Positions 42,566 to 51,588 of a stretch of DNA of 64,000 nt are shown here, piece by piece. The stretch lies in the NCBI RefSeq assembly GCF_018555455.1, contig NZ_JAFEJU010000002.1:496001-560000 (forward strand), read 5' to 3'. The notes below the pieces were generated by a model. The model saw only the letters and a program-made list of their open reading frames with translations, was not told the origin of the DNA and ran no database searches. The position numbers and the translations under genes were made by a program. This stretch comes from Bifidobacterium colobi. GTDB taxonomy: Bacteria; Actinomycetota; Actinomycetes; Actinomycetales; Bifidobacteriaceae. The first letter of the stretch is position 1. Every line of letters starts with the position of its first letter.

Positions 42566-44272
42566 TTACGCCTTTGGCGTGGAAACCTGATGGTTGGCAA
42601 TGGTGTTGCCCTCGTGATCGTAGCCGTCCAAGCCGGCCCTCGCATCACGCAAAGCCCGCTCTTCACGCTCCAGCAGCGGAATCACCGTGGTCTCCGCCGT
42701 ATAGGAGGCATGCGGCTCATGCTCGCCGGTATCGTCGTCATCGTCAACATCCGATGCCGTCTGATCCGACTGATTATTGACTTTGACCGTAGCTGGCCCG
42801 GTGCCGCCGGCAGCCTGCTCGCGTTCGTTCATGTCGATGAGTTCCTTCAACGTGATCGTGGACGCGGAAGCCGGGCGAGGCTCGCCTGTTGCCGTAGCGG
42901 TTGTAGCGGTATTGGCAGGCTGCGGTTTGGTGGAACCGGTGGTGACCGGGCGATTCGCCGTATTGTCGCCGCCATCCTGCTCCGTCAATACTGCAGCGGC
43001 GTTCCGAGCCGCAACGGCATTGACCTTCGGAGTCACATCCACGTTGCCGGCGGCAATGATGTCCGCGCTGCCCGTACGGTCGGGATCGTTCGTATCATCG
43101 GACACCTCAGCGGCTGCCGCCTTGGTGTTCGCGGCGTTGCCGGCGTGTGCCGCATCATCGTTGAGCAGGGTGCCCACGGTGATGGTGGAAGGATTGCCAG
43201 CGGACTTATTGCCTTGGCCGGAACGCGATGCAGTGGTGGCCGTGGCATGGCTGATTACGCTCAGCTGATGGGCGAGGCGTTCCACCTGCGCCTTGAACTG
43301 GATGATACGGTCATTGTCCGCACGGTTCAGTGCGGAGATGAAATCGCCCACCTGCTCCATCTGCAGCCACAGGTTGGCGCGCAGCATAATCAGATCATCC
43401 AAACGCGAACCCATCATGCGGCCATAGGCGGCGAGCACGGCATTGCGATGGGATTCATCCAACTTGCCGAAAATCCAAGCCAGATCGCGGGCGGGATCAT
43501 TGACCTGCATATCCTGCCAATTGGTGATGGCGGTGATGGTGGAACCGGAGAACAAGAGATCACCGTCGGAGAAACCGCCGTGCACCGTCGACGTGGCGAA
43601 CGACCACAATCCTTCGGTTTCGATGATGCGCGACCAGCTATTGGTGATTTCCTGAGGCACATGCCCGGCTGCACGCAGACGCTTGATCCAAGCGATCAGC
43701 TGGGAGCGAATCTGCCCGGTGGTAAACACCGGATATTTGGCAACCTGCAGGAACGCGGTAGGCAGACGATGAATCGCGCCAAGCGCGGTACCCACCGAAG
43801 CGCAATCATCCAAAGTCAACAAGTCCAGCGAACGAGCCTGACCTTCGCAGTGTTCGGCGATCAGCACCGTGGTCTGCCCGGTAGGCCCCGGCTTTGATAC
43901 CGGTTTCGTGGCGGCTGCGGCAGGGGAGTCATCCAACGCCTGAGCCGTGGAACTGGCACCCGGTTGAGCAACATTACCGGGTGCGAAAGCAATCACACGA
44001 TCCAAACCAAAGCCAAGACCACCCGGTTCGCGGGCAGCAGCCAGCGTCTTCGCTGCCTGCACACGGCGAATCAGTCGCGTGCGGCCCTCTTTGGTGTCGG
44101 TGGCATATACGTCATACAGCTTGCCGGAGGCATCCTGCACAACCGCCTGGTCGATGCCCTTGGCCTCATCGGTCGCACTGAATTGCGTGCTTTCGCGCAC
44201 GCCTGCAACGGCCAGATTCGGCAGGACGGCCGAGGTCAATGCCGCCAACATGAAATTGCTTCGTCTCATCAC
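42566..44272 (-). CDS. APH-family kinase-like protein with long C-terminal extension
   Basis: 568 residues. The N-terminal 330 resemble aminoglycoside/macrolide phosphotransferases and maltokinase-like folds: YDVYATDTKEGRTRLIRRVQ, then VHGGFSDGDLLF in place of the catalytic HGDLH..N loop, and ITNWQDMQVNDPARDLAWIF as the metal-binding region. The remaining 240 residues are Ala/Thr/Asp-rich and low-complexity. The start resembles a weak signal or membrane segment (FMLAALTSAVLPNLAVAG). Antibiotic resistance should not be inferred; the altered loop suggests a different substrate or a pseudokinase. It is divergent from the helicase gene. Confidence 0.7.
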   Translation of the reverse strand: MMRRSNFMLAALTSAVLPNLAVAGVRESTQFSATDEAKGIDQAVVQDASGKLYDVYATDTKEGRTRLIRRVQAAKTLAAAREPGGLGFGLDRVIAFAPGNVAQPGASSTAQALDDSPAAAATKPVSKPGPTGQTTVLIAEHCEGQARSLDLLTLDDCASVGTALGAIHRLPTAFLQVAKYPVFTTGQIRSQLIAWIKRLRAAGHVPQEITNSWSRIIETEGLWSFATSTVHGGFSDGDLLFSGSTITAITNWQDMQVNDPARDLAWIFGKLDESHRNAVLAAYGRMMGSRLDDLIMLRANLWLQMEQVGDFISALNRADNDRIIQFKAQVERLAHQLSVISHATATTASRSGQGNKSAGNPSTITVGTLLNDDAAHAGNAANTKAAAAEVSDDTNDPDRTGSADIIAAGNVDVTPKVNAVAARNAAAVLTEQDGGDNTANRPVTTGSTKPQPANTATTATATGEPRPASASTITLKELIDMNEREQAAGGTGPATVKVNNQSDQTASDVDDDDDTGEHEPHASYTAETTVIPLLEREERALRDARAGLDGYDHEGNTIANHQVSTPKA

Positions 44273-44371
44273 CCTTCCACACTAATACATCCCTTGCGCT
44301 TCTAGGGCGCGGCACGGGTGGAAAAGTTCGTGAAATGGACGCAGCTGCGTACAAAACGTCGACGTGCCACA

Positions 44372-45949
44372 ATGGAGGGCATGGAACAAGCGCAAAAAAT
44401 CCTGGAAGGGCTGGACGAGCGGCAGCGTGCGGCTGCCACCACGTTGCACGGGCCCGTGCGGATTATCGCCGGTGCAGGCGCCGGCAAAACACGTACGGTG
44501 ACACGCCGAATCGCCTACGCGTGCGCCACCGGGGCATGGAAGCCCGAACGTGTGCTTGCCGTGACATTCTCCGTCAAAGCCGCAGCCGAAATGCGCGCCA
44601 GACTTACCCAGCTGGGACTTGCGGAATCAGCCGGCGGCATAGGCGGCAATAGCGCCGGAGTGACCGCCGCCACCTTCCATTCCGCAGCATTGCGGCAGCT
44701 CAACAGCGTATGGTCGGATGTCTGCGAAGCACCGTTCCCACATCTGATCGAAGACCAGCGCGATGTCGTCGCCCGAGCCATCACCCGCGTCACCGCCAGC
44801 AGCGACATCGATCCACTGATGGTGCGTGACGTGCTCGCCGAAATCAACTGGGCCAAAGTGAGCCTCATCGCGGTGGAGGATTACGCGCGCGTATGCACAG
44901 CCGCACAACATAGGCCACCCGCCGGTTTGGAAACTTCGCGATTCGCGAACATCTACAGCGAATACGAGAAGGAGAAAACATCCAGAGGGGAGATTGACTT
45001 CGACGACATCCTGCTGCTCGTCTGCCATATCATGGATGATTTCCCGGAAGCCGCCGCGCAAATCCGTTCATCCATCGGCTGGCTCACCGTTGACGAATAC
45101 CAGGATGTGTCGCCGCTGCAACATCGGTTGATGACCCTGTGGCTCGGTGCGTCAGGCGAGGAAGGCGGCCACGCCATGAACCGCAACATATGCGTAGTGG
45201 GCGATCCGGCGCAGACCATCTACTCGTTCGCCGGCGCATCCAGTTGGGATCTCATCAACTTCGCCGACGAATTCGGCCCGCTCGCCGCGGACATCGACCT
45301 GAACACCGACTATCGTTCCACGCCACAAGTGGTGGCGCTCGCCAACAAGGTGCTCGCCGCCGCGCCAAACCGCGAGGATTATCTGAAACTGGTTTCCGCC
45401 CGCGAACCCGGCGCCACAATAACCAGAACCGTCTATGCCACGGATGCCGAAGAAGCACAAGGCGTGGCCGCGCGCATCATGCGACTCATCCGGCAAGGCG
45501 TCAAACCATCCGATTGTGCGATCCTGACGCGCATCAACGCCCAGCAGGCGGTATTCGGCGCGGCACTACGCCAAGCGGGATTGAAATTCCGGGTGCGCAA
45601 GGACTCAGGATGGCAGTCGTCCGCGCTCGCCGACGACAACGCCAACAAACGCGCGATTCTGGAAGCGATGGGATTGGATGCAAGCGGGACGGCGCTCGCC
45701 GATGATCCAGGGGTCACCATCTCCACCATTCACGCATCCAAAGGTTTGGAATTCGACCATGTGTTCATGATTGGCTGCTCGGAAGGATTGCTGCCGTTCG
45801 GCGCGCCCGAATCCGGGGATGCGCTGGAAGAGGAGAGGCGGCTGATGTACGTGGGCATCACACGAGCGCAGGATTCCCTGCATCTTTCGTACGCGAGAAC
45901 CAAGGATGGATTTGGCGCGCAACAGCGCCGACCGTCCAGATTCCTGTAG
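44372..45949 (+). CDS. UvrD/Rep-family ATP-dependent DNA helicase, short form
   Basis: About 525 residues from the ATG at 44372; alternative starts are 44381 and the GTG at 44318. Superfamily 1 motifs are clear: IAGAGAGKTRTVTRRIA (Walker A), FDDILLLVCH, VDEYQDVSPLQHRL (motif II), VVGDPAQTIYSFAGAS (motif III) and STIHASKGLEFDHVFMIG (motif V). It is shorter than typical UvrD (about 720), with reduced 1B/2B subdomains, and corresponds to the actinobacterial UvrD2-like form without the HRDC domain. A DNA repair helicase is the likely role. Confidence 0.85.
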   Translation: MEGMEQAQKILEGLDERQRAAATTLHGPVRIIAGAGAGKTRTVTRRIAYACATGAWKPERVLAVTFSVKAAAEMRARLTQLGLAESAGGIGGNSAGVTAATFHSAALRQLNSVWSDVCEAPFPHLIEDQRDVVARAITRVTASSDIDPLMVRDVLAEINWAKVSLIAVEDYARVCTAAQHRPPAGLETSRFANIYSEYEKEKTSRGEIDFDDILLLVCHIMDDFPEAAAQIRSSIGWLTVDEYQDVSPLQHRLMTLWLGASGEEGGHAMNRNICVVGDPAQTIYSFAGASSWDLINFADEFGPLAADIDLNTDYRSTPQVVALANKVLAAAPNREDYLKLVSAREPGATITRTVYATDAEEAQGVAARIMRLIRQGVKPSDCAILTRINAQQAVFGAALRQAGLKFRVRKDSGWQSSALADDNANKRAILEAMGLDASGTALADDPGVTISTIHASKGLEFDHVFMIGCSEGLLPFGAPESGDALEEERRLMYVGITRAQDSLHLSYARTKDGFGAQQRRPSRFL

Positions 45950-45967
45950 GTGATCTTGTATACGCCT

Positions 45968-46017
45968 CATACGCTGATGGCCTCGATGTTCCTGAGCATC
46001 GAGGCCATCAGCGTATG
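45968..46017. terminator. bidirectional terminator, perfect 21-bp stem
   Basis: Arms at 45968-45988 and 45997-46017 (CATACGCTGATGGCCTCGATG and complement) with an eight-base loop between convergent genes. Confidence 0.7.
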
Positions 46018-46053
46018 GATTGAGCGCTTGCACGCATCCGGGGATTGTGCGGG

Positions 46054-47823
46054 CTACTTAGTGGAATCTCCGTCCGTTCCGGTATCGCCGCCAGTGCTTC
46101 CAGTGCTGCCAGCGTCCTCGCCGTCGGTACCGGCATCACCTTCGTCGAGCAGTTTGGAGAGCTCGGCATCCCAGTCGATGTCCGAGCTCTTGCCATCCGC
46201 GGCGGGATGAGCGGCATGCGCATCGCCGCCGGCCGTCGACGCATCGGACGGATTGCCGGAGGTGGTGCTGTGACCGGATTCGGCATCGCCGGGCAGTACC
46301 GGCAGCAGATCCGGGTGTGACCACTTGGCGTCTCGGCCTTCGGATCCTTCCGCGGCGGTGATCATCTCCCAGAGCCCTGCAGCCTCGCGCATGCGCTTCG
46401 GACGCAACTGCAGGCCGAGCAGACTTTCGAACGTACGTTCCGCCGGGCCGCCCATGGCGCGCTCGCGGCGCATCATCTCACGCAACTGTTCGATATGCGG
46501 CAGGTGGGCCATGCCGGCGCGCCACACCACGCAATCCACCCAGCCTTCGACCATGGCCAGCAGTGATTCCAATGATGCCAATGCCTCACGCTGCTCCGGA
46601 GTGTCCGGAATGCCCACCTTGGTAAGGTTCACAGCGCCGGAAATCGACTCTGGATCCATGCTGGTGGCATCGCGCAGCTGCTCTTCCATAGCATCCAGAT
46701 CAATGGAGATGCCGCGGGCGTATTTGCCGATCAACGCCTCGAATCGGGGCATCAGCCACGGCACGGAGGCATAGAGGCGCGCGTGCGCCATTTCCTGCAA
46801 AGCCAGGAATGAGAGCACTTCGGATTCGGGAATCTTTTCGGTGGTGTTGAAATCAGCGAATGCGGCTTCGAACTGCGCATTGAGCTCGTCGTCCTGCGTG
46901 CTGGACTGTGCATCGGACTGTGCATCGGATGCATGTGCGTTGCCATCAGCCGGCGTATGCGCGGAAGTGAAGCCTATCGGATTGCCGGAACCCGTGCCTG
47001 CGGCATCATCAGCCTGATTGGATGGCTGATCGGCAGGCGTCGCACCGTTGAGCATGGCAGCATATTCGGTGGCGTTCTGCGCGATGAGTCCACCGGCAGG
47101 ATTCTTGAGCAGTGCGATGCCTTGATCAAAGCTACCGTGCACTTCATGGCTTAGATTGCCGGCCGCATGCCCCAGCTGCATCGCAAACGACGTATTGCCG
47201 AGCAGCTTCATCAGTTGGGCCGGATTCTTCATGCCGTCAGGGATCGGGATTGGAATCGGGCCGGCGAACATGCCGGCGATTTCACCTTCGCCGTCGCCCA
47301 ACATGCCGCCCAAACGTTCGGAAATCACCGAAGCAAGTGCATCATTCATCGATTCGGCAACCGGGGCCGCGAACTTGGCCCACTGGTCGATCGTGCCCTC
47401 CACCCACGCGGCGCGCGTCAGCACATCGGGTTCACCGGGAGCGGGATTGAATGCGCAGGCGGTATCCAGCCACAGATTCGCCTCGCTCATGGCGCGGCGT
47501 GCAGCCTCACCGTCTGCCGCGGACACCGTGGAGGCGGAACCGGAGGCGTTCGCCTGCTGCAATGCGATGGACTTGGCCAGCTTGACGTTGATTGGGCCTT
47601 CCTCCACCGTGCGCTGCATATCAGACATGGTGTTGAGCCCGCCTGCGGTGAATGCGGCCATCATCTGCTGCACTTCGGCGGGATCCGGCAAACGGCTGGG
47701 ATCCTGACTCATCAGTTGCTCGCGAATCTCTTCCGGCAGCTGGCTGATTTGCTGCCATGCCGCCTCGCCCTGAATCGGCCCGAAGCATTTGATCAGCCAC
47801 TCGTGAATAGCGTTGTCGTCCAT
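46054..47823 (-). CDS. DUF2342/zinicin-like putative metalloprotease
   Basis: A 589-residue actinobacterial protein of the 'zinc-dependent metalloprotease / F420-biosynthesis-associated' family (DUF2342). N-terminal helices (HEWLIKCFGPIQGEAAWQQI) lead into the central region with ALQEMAHARLYASVPWL, where the family's degenerate HExxH-like motif lies, and KYARGISIDLDAMEEQL. The first His of HExxH is a Gln here, so metal binding and protease activity are uncertain. The C-terminal 100 residues are acidic and low-complexity (GSTGGDTGTDGD). Convergent with the helicase gene. Confidence 0.78.
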   Translation of the reverse strand: MDDNAIHEWLIKCFGPIQGEAAWQQISQLPEEIREQLMSQDPSRLPDPAEVQQMMAAFTAGGLNTMSDMQRTVEEGPINVKLAKSIALQQANASGSASTVSAADGEAARRAMSEANLWLDTACAFNPAPGEPDVLTRAAWVEGTIDQWAKFAAPVAESMNDALASVISERLGGMLGDGEGEIAGMFAGPIPIPIPDGMKNPAQLMKLLGNTSFAMQLGHAAGNLSHEVHGSFDQGIALLKNPAGGLIAQNATEYAAMLNGATPADQPSNQADDAAGTGSGNPIGFTSAHTPADGNAHASDAQSDAQSSTQDDELNAQFEAAFADFNTTEKIPESEVLSFLALQEMAHARLYASVPWLMPRFEALIGKYARGISIDLDAMEEQLRDATSMDPESISGAVNLTKVGIPDTPEQREALASLESLLAMVEGWVDCVVWRAGMAHLPHIEQLREMMRRERAMGGPAERTFESLLGLQLRPKRMREAAGLWEMITAAEGSEGRDAKWSHPDLLPVLPGDAESGHSTTSGNPSDASTAGGDAHAAHPAADGKSSDIDWDAELSKLLDEGDAGTDGEDAGSTGSTGGDTGTDGDSTK

Positions 47824-48051
47824 GCGTATCCTTCTTTGCCGCGGTGTTCCCTAAGGTTCGATTACCACAAGTGTATGCGTTGGCGCGCACGTTCGCCTGC
47901 GGCCAAGGTGTCAGACGGGTTGCAGGTGCCATCTGCCCGCGGCTTTGCCCATGGATCCTCTCATGGTTTCGCCGGTGGTGCTGCCGGTCGGTCTGCCGGT
48001 GGTGCTGCCGGACGCGTGGTTATCATCCTGCCCCTTAATACACTGTTGATT

Positions 48052-48891
48052 ATGTTCGCACGTTTCAAACGCTATGTTGCATCCCATTCGCGCCGTTATT
48101 TCGCCGGCGCGTTAGCGGTGCTGCTCGCCATCGTGATACTGCTCTTGCCCAGTGCCTACGTCATTGAGATGCCCGGGCCTACGCAGGATGTGCTGGGCAA
48201 GGTTGACGGTGAGGATGTGATTGCCGTTTCCGGTGCCGGCGTGCGCACGTATAAGGATTCCGGCAAGCTGCTGCTGGTCACGGTAAGCGCTTCGGGAGTG
48301 CCCGGATACCCGATCATCAATGTGCAGGCGGTATGGGGATGGTTGAATCCGCACGTGGAGGTCATGCCGCGTGAGGCGGTGGTGCCGGTCGGGCAGACGG
48401 CGGATGAGTATCAGCGGAAAGTGGATTCCGATATGTCCGGTTCGCAGAGCAAGGCCAGCACAGTGGGCTTGCGTTACGTGCAACAGCATGCCGATGAGCT
48501 TGGTGTAGATGCCAAGGCGGCGGCCAAGGCGGACATCAGCATGCATGTGGATAAGATTGGCGGGCCTTCTGCTGGCATGATGTACACGCTTGGATTGATT
48601 GATAAGCTCACTCCGGCCAAGGAAAGCGGCGGCAAAACGATCGCCGGCACCGGTACCATCAACGCCAAAGGCAAGGTGGGCAAGATCGGCGGCATCAGGT
48701 TGAAGATGCTTGCGGCCAAACGCGACGGTGCCACATGGTTCCTGGCTCCCGAAGGCAATTGCGCTGAAGTGGTCGGACATGTGCCGCAGGGTGTACGCGA
48801 TGTGAAAGTCGCCACGCTGGACGAGGCGTATCAGGCTCTGGTTGCCATCGGCAAAGGCCAAGCCGATCAGCTACCGCATTGCGAGGCCTGA
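48052..48891 (+). CDS. Lon-like (S16) membrane-anchored serine protease, YlbL/SdrC type
   Basis: About 279 residues. An N-terminal membrane anchor (YFAGALAVLLAIVILLLPSAYVIEMPGPT) is followed by a partial PDZ-like region and a Lon proteolytic domain. The catalytic Ser is residue 173 in KIGGPSAGMMYTLGLID; the partner Lys lies in KGKVGKIGGIRLKMLAAKRDGA (about residues 207-218). The active site faces outside the cell. The longer upstream frame from 47167 overlaps the metalloprotease gene on the other strand and was rejected. Such proteases process membrane or secreted proteins. Confidence 0.82.
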   Translation: MFARFKRYVASHSRRYFAGALAVLLAIVILLLPSAYVIEMPGPTQDVLGKVDGEDVIAVSGAGVRTYKDSGKLLLVTVSASGVPGYPIINVQAVWGWLNPHVEVMPREAVVPVGQTADEYQRKVDSDMSGSQSKASTVGLRYVQQHADELGVDAKAAAKADISMHVDKIGGPSAGMMYTLGLIDKLTPAKESGGKTIAGTGTINAKGKVGKIGGIRLKMLAAKRDGATWFLAPEGNCAEVVGHVPQGVRDVKVATLDEAYQALVAIGKGQADQLPHCEA

Positions 48892-49010
48892 AAAGCCGAG
48901 CGTTGCAGTCGCTGATACGGCGGTTATGCAGCAGCCGGTACGCTGATCGGTGGTCACACAGCGAGATTTTTCGTGGATGTTAACGCGATTGTTCGCTAAG
49001 GCTTGCTAAT

Positions 49011-49436
49011 GTGTCCTCTGTGAATCAAACGGCATCACAGAACGCTGAAGAATTTGGGTTTAAGCCCGGAGACATTGTCCAGGAATGGCTCTGGGACGAC
49101 GACGTGGATGATTCCATTCGCGCCAAGATCGAGGATCTCACCGGCGAAGACCTCGTGGACGAGGATTACAACTCCGCGGTGGATGGTGTGATCCTGTGGT
49201 GGCGCGATGGCGATGATGAGGATGAATTGTCCGACACCATCGTCGACGCATGCGGCGTATTGGACGACGATGCTCCATTGTGGGTGCTGACTCCAAAGCC
49301 GGGTCGACCGGGTGCTGCAAGTTCCTCCACCGTGCAGTCCGCCGCCCAGACCGCCGGCATGAACGCCGCCACTCCGCTGACCGTCAGCAAGGATTGGAAC
49401 GGCATTCGTCTGCGCGCATTCGGCAAGGGCCGCTGA
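49011..49436 (+). CDS. DUF3052-family protein
   Basis: A 141-residue acidic protein of the actinobacterial DUF3052 family (FGFKPGDIVQEWLWDDDVDD, DGVILWWRDGDDEDELSDTI, DAPLWVLTPKPGRPG, SKDWNGIRLRAFGKG). The start is a GTG at 49011, with a weak ribosome site. Function unknown; the family is conserved in actinobacteria, often as a cytoplasmic single gene. Confidence 0.85.
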   Translation: MSSVNQTASQNAEEFGFKPGDIVQEWLWDDDVDDSIRAKIEDLTGEDLVDEDYNSAVDGVILWWRDGDDEDELSDTIVDACGVLDDDAPLWVLTPKPGRPGAASSSTVQSAAQTAGMNAATPLTVSKDWNGIRLRAFGKGR

Positions 49437-49600
49437 TAAACGCCTGTTGCGTGTAATCGCTTTCAATGCGGTGGCAACAATAGCTTGGCAACAATAGCTT
49501 GGTGATTGTGCAGCGCTAGCCCGGTGAACGGGCTTCCGCGGCACGCCCGACACGTCAAGTTGACAGAGTGTGCTGGTCATGCGCTATTGTTGACACCCGC

Positions 49601-49674
49601 GGGCAATTAGCTCAGTTGGTTAGAGCGCCACCTTTACACGGTGGATGTCGGGGGTTCGAGTCCCTCATTGCCCA
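49601..49674 (+). tRNA. tRNA-Val (anticodon UAC)
   Basis: A 74-nt cloverleaf: acceptor GGGCAAT / ATTGCCC with discriminator A, D-arm TAGCTCAGTTGGTTAGA, anticodon stem CCACC / GGTGG with loop TTTACAC, and T-arm GGGGGTTCGAGTCCCTC (mild imperfection at its base). The anticodon is TAC, which decodes valine GUA/GUG. CCA is not encoded. It stands alone between the DUF3052 and DivIVA genes. Confidence 0.95.
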
Positions 49675-49887
49675 CAGAGTTGTACTCTTTATATGTGTGT
49701 TCTGATACACGCTTTTCATGGTTGTCGAATCCCCATCGCATCAAATCAGCGCACCCGTGCAGCGCATATGCATCTTGCGTTTCAACGGTTGAATCTGTGA
49801 AGTTCGGCTTTCATTACATGAATGAGTCGTAACAATCACGTAGAGTGTTGGGCAGAGTGTTTAATCCAGCAGGAGGTTGATCGGCCG

Positions 49888-51588
49888 ATGGCGAAGGAAC
49901 TTCGTGAAGGGGACGGCAAAGCCGGAATCGCACGCGCAGGTAAGAGGAAGATGGGATATGACACCGCGCAGGTGGATGCGTTCCTGGAGCGTGCTCATGC
50001 ACTGTACGACAGTGACGGAATCAACCTCACCCAGCAGGATATTCAGTCCGTGTCCTTTGATTTGACCAAAGACGGCTATGTGATTAGCCAGGTCGATGCC
50101 GCACTGCATCGTCTGGAACGCGCCGTGGTCGACAAGCAGACCGCATGGGAGATTTCGCAGCAGGGACGTGTGGCGTGGAAGGCGCAGACCGAAAAGCTGT
50201 ATCAGGAGATTGCCTCGCATGTGGAGCGTGCTGAACGTCAGCGCTTCAAGCCCGGCGAGCCCAAGCATCCCTCTTATGACAAGAAGCAGGTCGATCGTAT
50301 TGCCGACCAGGTGGTGGACAAGGCCGCTGCCGCGCTCGGCGTGGACGGTGTGACCGAGGAGGATGTCCGTTCCCTGGCCGATCTCAACGCCAGCGCCGTG
50401 AATAATGTGATTTTCACTCAGCGCAAGGGCAAGAAGGGATACGACGAACGTCAGGTCGACTACTTCCTCAACGTATGCGTCCAGCTGTTGAGCCGTTTGG
50501 AATCCTATGCCCGTATCGGCGATCTCGTAGAGCCCGGTGCCCCGCAGGCTGATGATCAGGAATCCTCCGCGCCAACGGGCAGCAATGCAACGGCACCGGT
50601 TGAAGAGGTGTCGCCGCTGATTTCCGCTGACGTGCAGCGCACTGTTGCGGCTGCAGCGCCAACGGTAGCCGCAGTGTCCTCCGGCGAGTCCTTTGATGCG
50701 TTGCGTCAGGCCGAACAGAACCTGTTCCCATCGCCCGCAGCTTCCGAATCGCCGGTAGTGGTGACGCCGAACGCCACGGTGACGCCGAATCCAACCCCTG
50801 TTGCCTTTGAACCGTCCGCGCCGGCTGCACAGCCCGTATCTGCACCGTCTGCACCTGCACAGTCCGTATCTGCCCAGCCTGCAGCGGCCCCGGTGGCTCC
50901 GACTGCGGTACCGGAGCGAGCAACCGAGCCGATTGCACGACCTCAGCAGACTGCTCAGCCTGCAGAACCTGTGACCGCAGCACCATCTCAGCCAGCAGGA
51001 GAGTCTCGACAGTTCCAGTCATCCGCCAGTGCATTGCCATCATTCCAGCCGCAGGCGCACCCGGTATCCACTGCCGCCGAGCCGACGGTCGCGGTCACCG
51101 GCCCGGATGCCGATATCGTGAATCATCTTTCCCAGGGGCCGACGGTTACCACATCGCAGGACTTCACGACCGCCAACACCAATGCCTCGCTGGCTGCGCT
51201 GGCACATATGGCCGAGGTCTCTCAGGAGATGCCGGCGGTGGAGGCACCGTCGTTCGCGCCGCAGTCGGCAAGCTTCGAACAGCTCAATCCGATTACGCTG
51301 AACGAAACTCCCGAACAGGCCACACCAATGCCGGATTCGTTCGCCCCGCAAAGCGCTGTGCCGGCCACTTCGCCTGCCGCCCCCTCAACTGCCTCGACTG
51401 TGCCGTCTGGCACTGATTCCAGTGCTGATGCCGGTACCGATGCAGGTAGCAAGTCCAATGCGCAGCCGCAGGGCACGTCAAAGGACACGAGTGATTCCTA
51501 CTCGATGTTCAACAGCGATTTCAGCCTGTCCATCCCGGATCTTTCGTTCCCCACGCTCCATACCGACAACGTAAAGAAGGAACAGTGA
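49888..51588 (+). CDS. DivIVA-domain protein with long Ala/Pro-rich tail
   Basis: About 566 residues from ATG 49888 (AGGAGG at 49871-49876, slightly distant). The first 230 residues hold repeated DivIVA/DUF2154-like short modules: KMGYDTAQVDAFLERAHALYD, DGYVISQVDAALHRLE, SYDKKQVDRIADQVVD and KGYDERQVDYFLNVCVQLLSR. The next 300 are disordered Ala/Pro/Ser/Gln-rich sequence, ending in an NSDFSLSIPDLSFPTLHTD motif. DivIVA-type modules target poles or septa. The stop overlaps the dxr start, so it is the first gene of the isoprenoid operon by coupling. The unusual tail may be a scaffold region. Confidence 0.8.
   Translation: MAKELREGDGKAGIARAGKRKMGYDTAQVDAFLERAHALYDSDGINLTQQDIQSVSFDLTKDGYVISQVDAALHRLERAVVDKQTAWEISQQGRVAWKAQTEKLYQEIASHVERAERQRFKPGEPKHPSYDKKQVDRIADQVVDKAAAALGVDGVTEEDVRSLADLNASAVNNVIFTQRKGKKGYDERQVDYFLNVCVQLLSRLESYARIGDLVEPGAPQADDQESSAPTGSNATAPVEEVSPLISADVQRTVAAAAPTVAAVSSGESFDALRQAEQNLFPSPAASESPVVVTPNATVTPNPTPVAFEPSAPAAQPVSAPSAPAQSVSAQPAAAPVAPTAVPERATEPIARPQQTAQPAEPVTAAPSQPAGESRQFQSSASALPSFQPQAHPVSTAAEPTVAVTGPDADIVNHLSQGPTVTTSQDFTTANTNASLAALAHMAEVSQEMPAVEAPSFAPQSASFEQLNPITLNETPEQATPMPDSFAPQSAVPATSPAAPSTASTVPSGTDSSADAGTDAGSKSNAQPQGTSKDTSDSYSMFNSDFSLSIPDLSFPTLHTDNVKKEQ

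Noticed and set aside
42566-44272. Aminoglycoside resistance gene
   Set aside because: The fold resembles APH, but the catalytic loop is altered and the gene sits in a housekeeping context with no mobile element; resistance cannot be supported.
47167-48051. In-frame upstream extension of the Lon-like protease gene
   Set aside because: It overlaps the DUF2342 gene on the opposite strand and has no homology, and the membrane anchor begins only at 48052.
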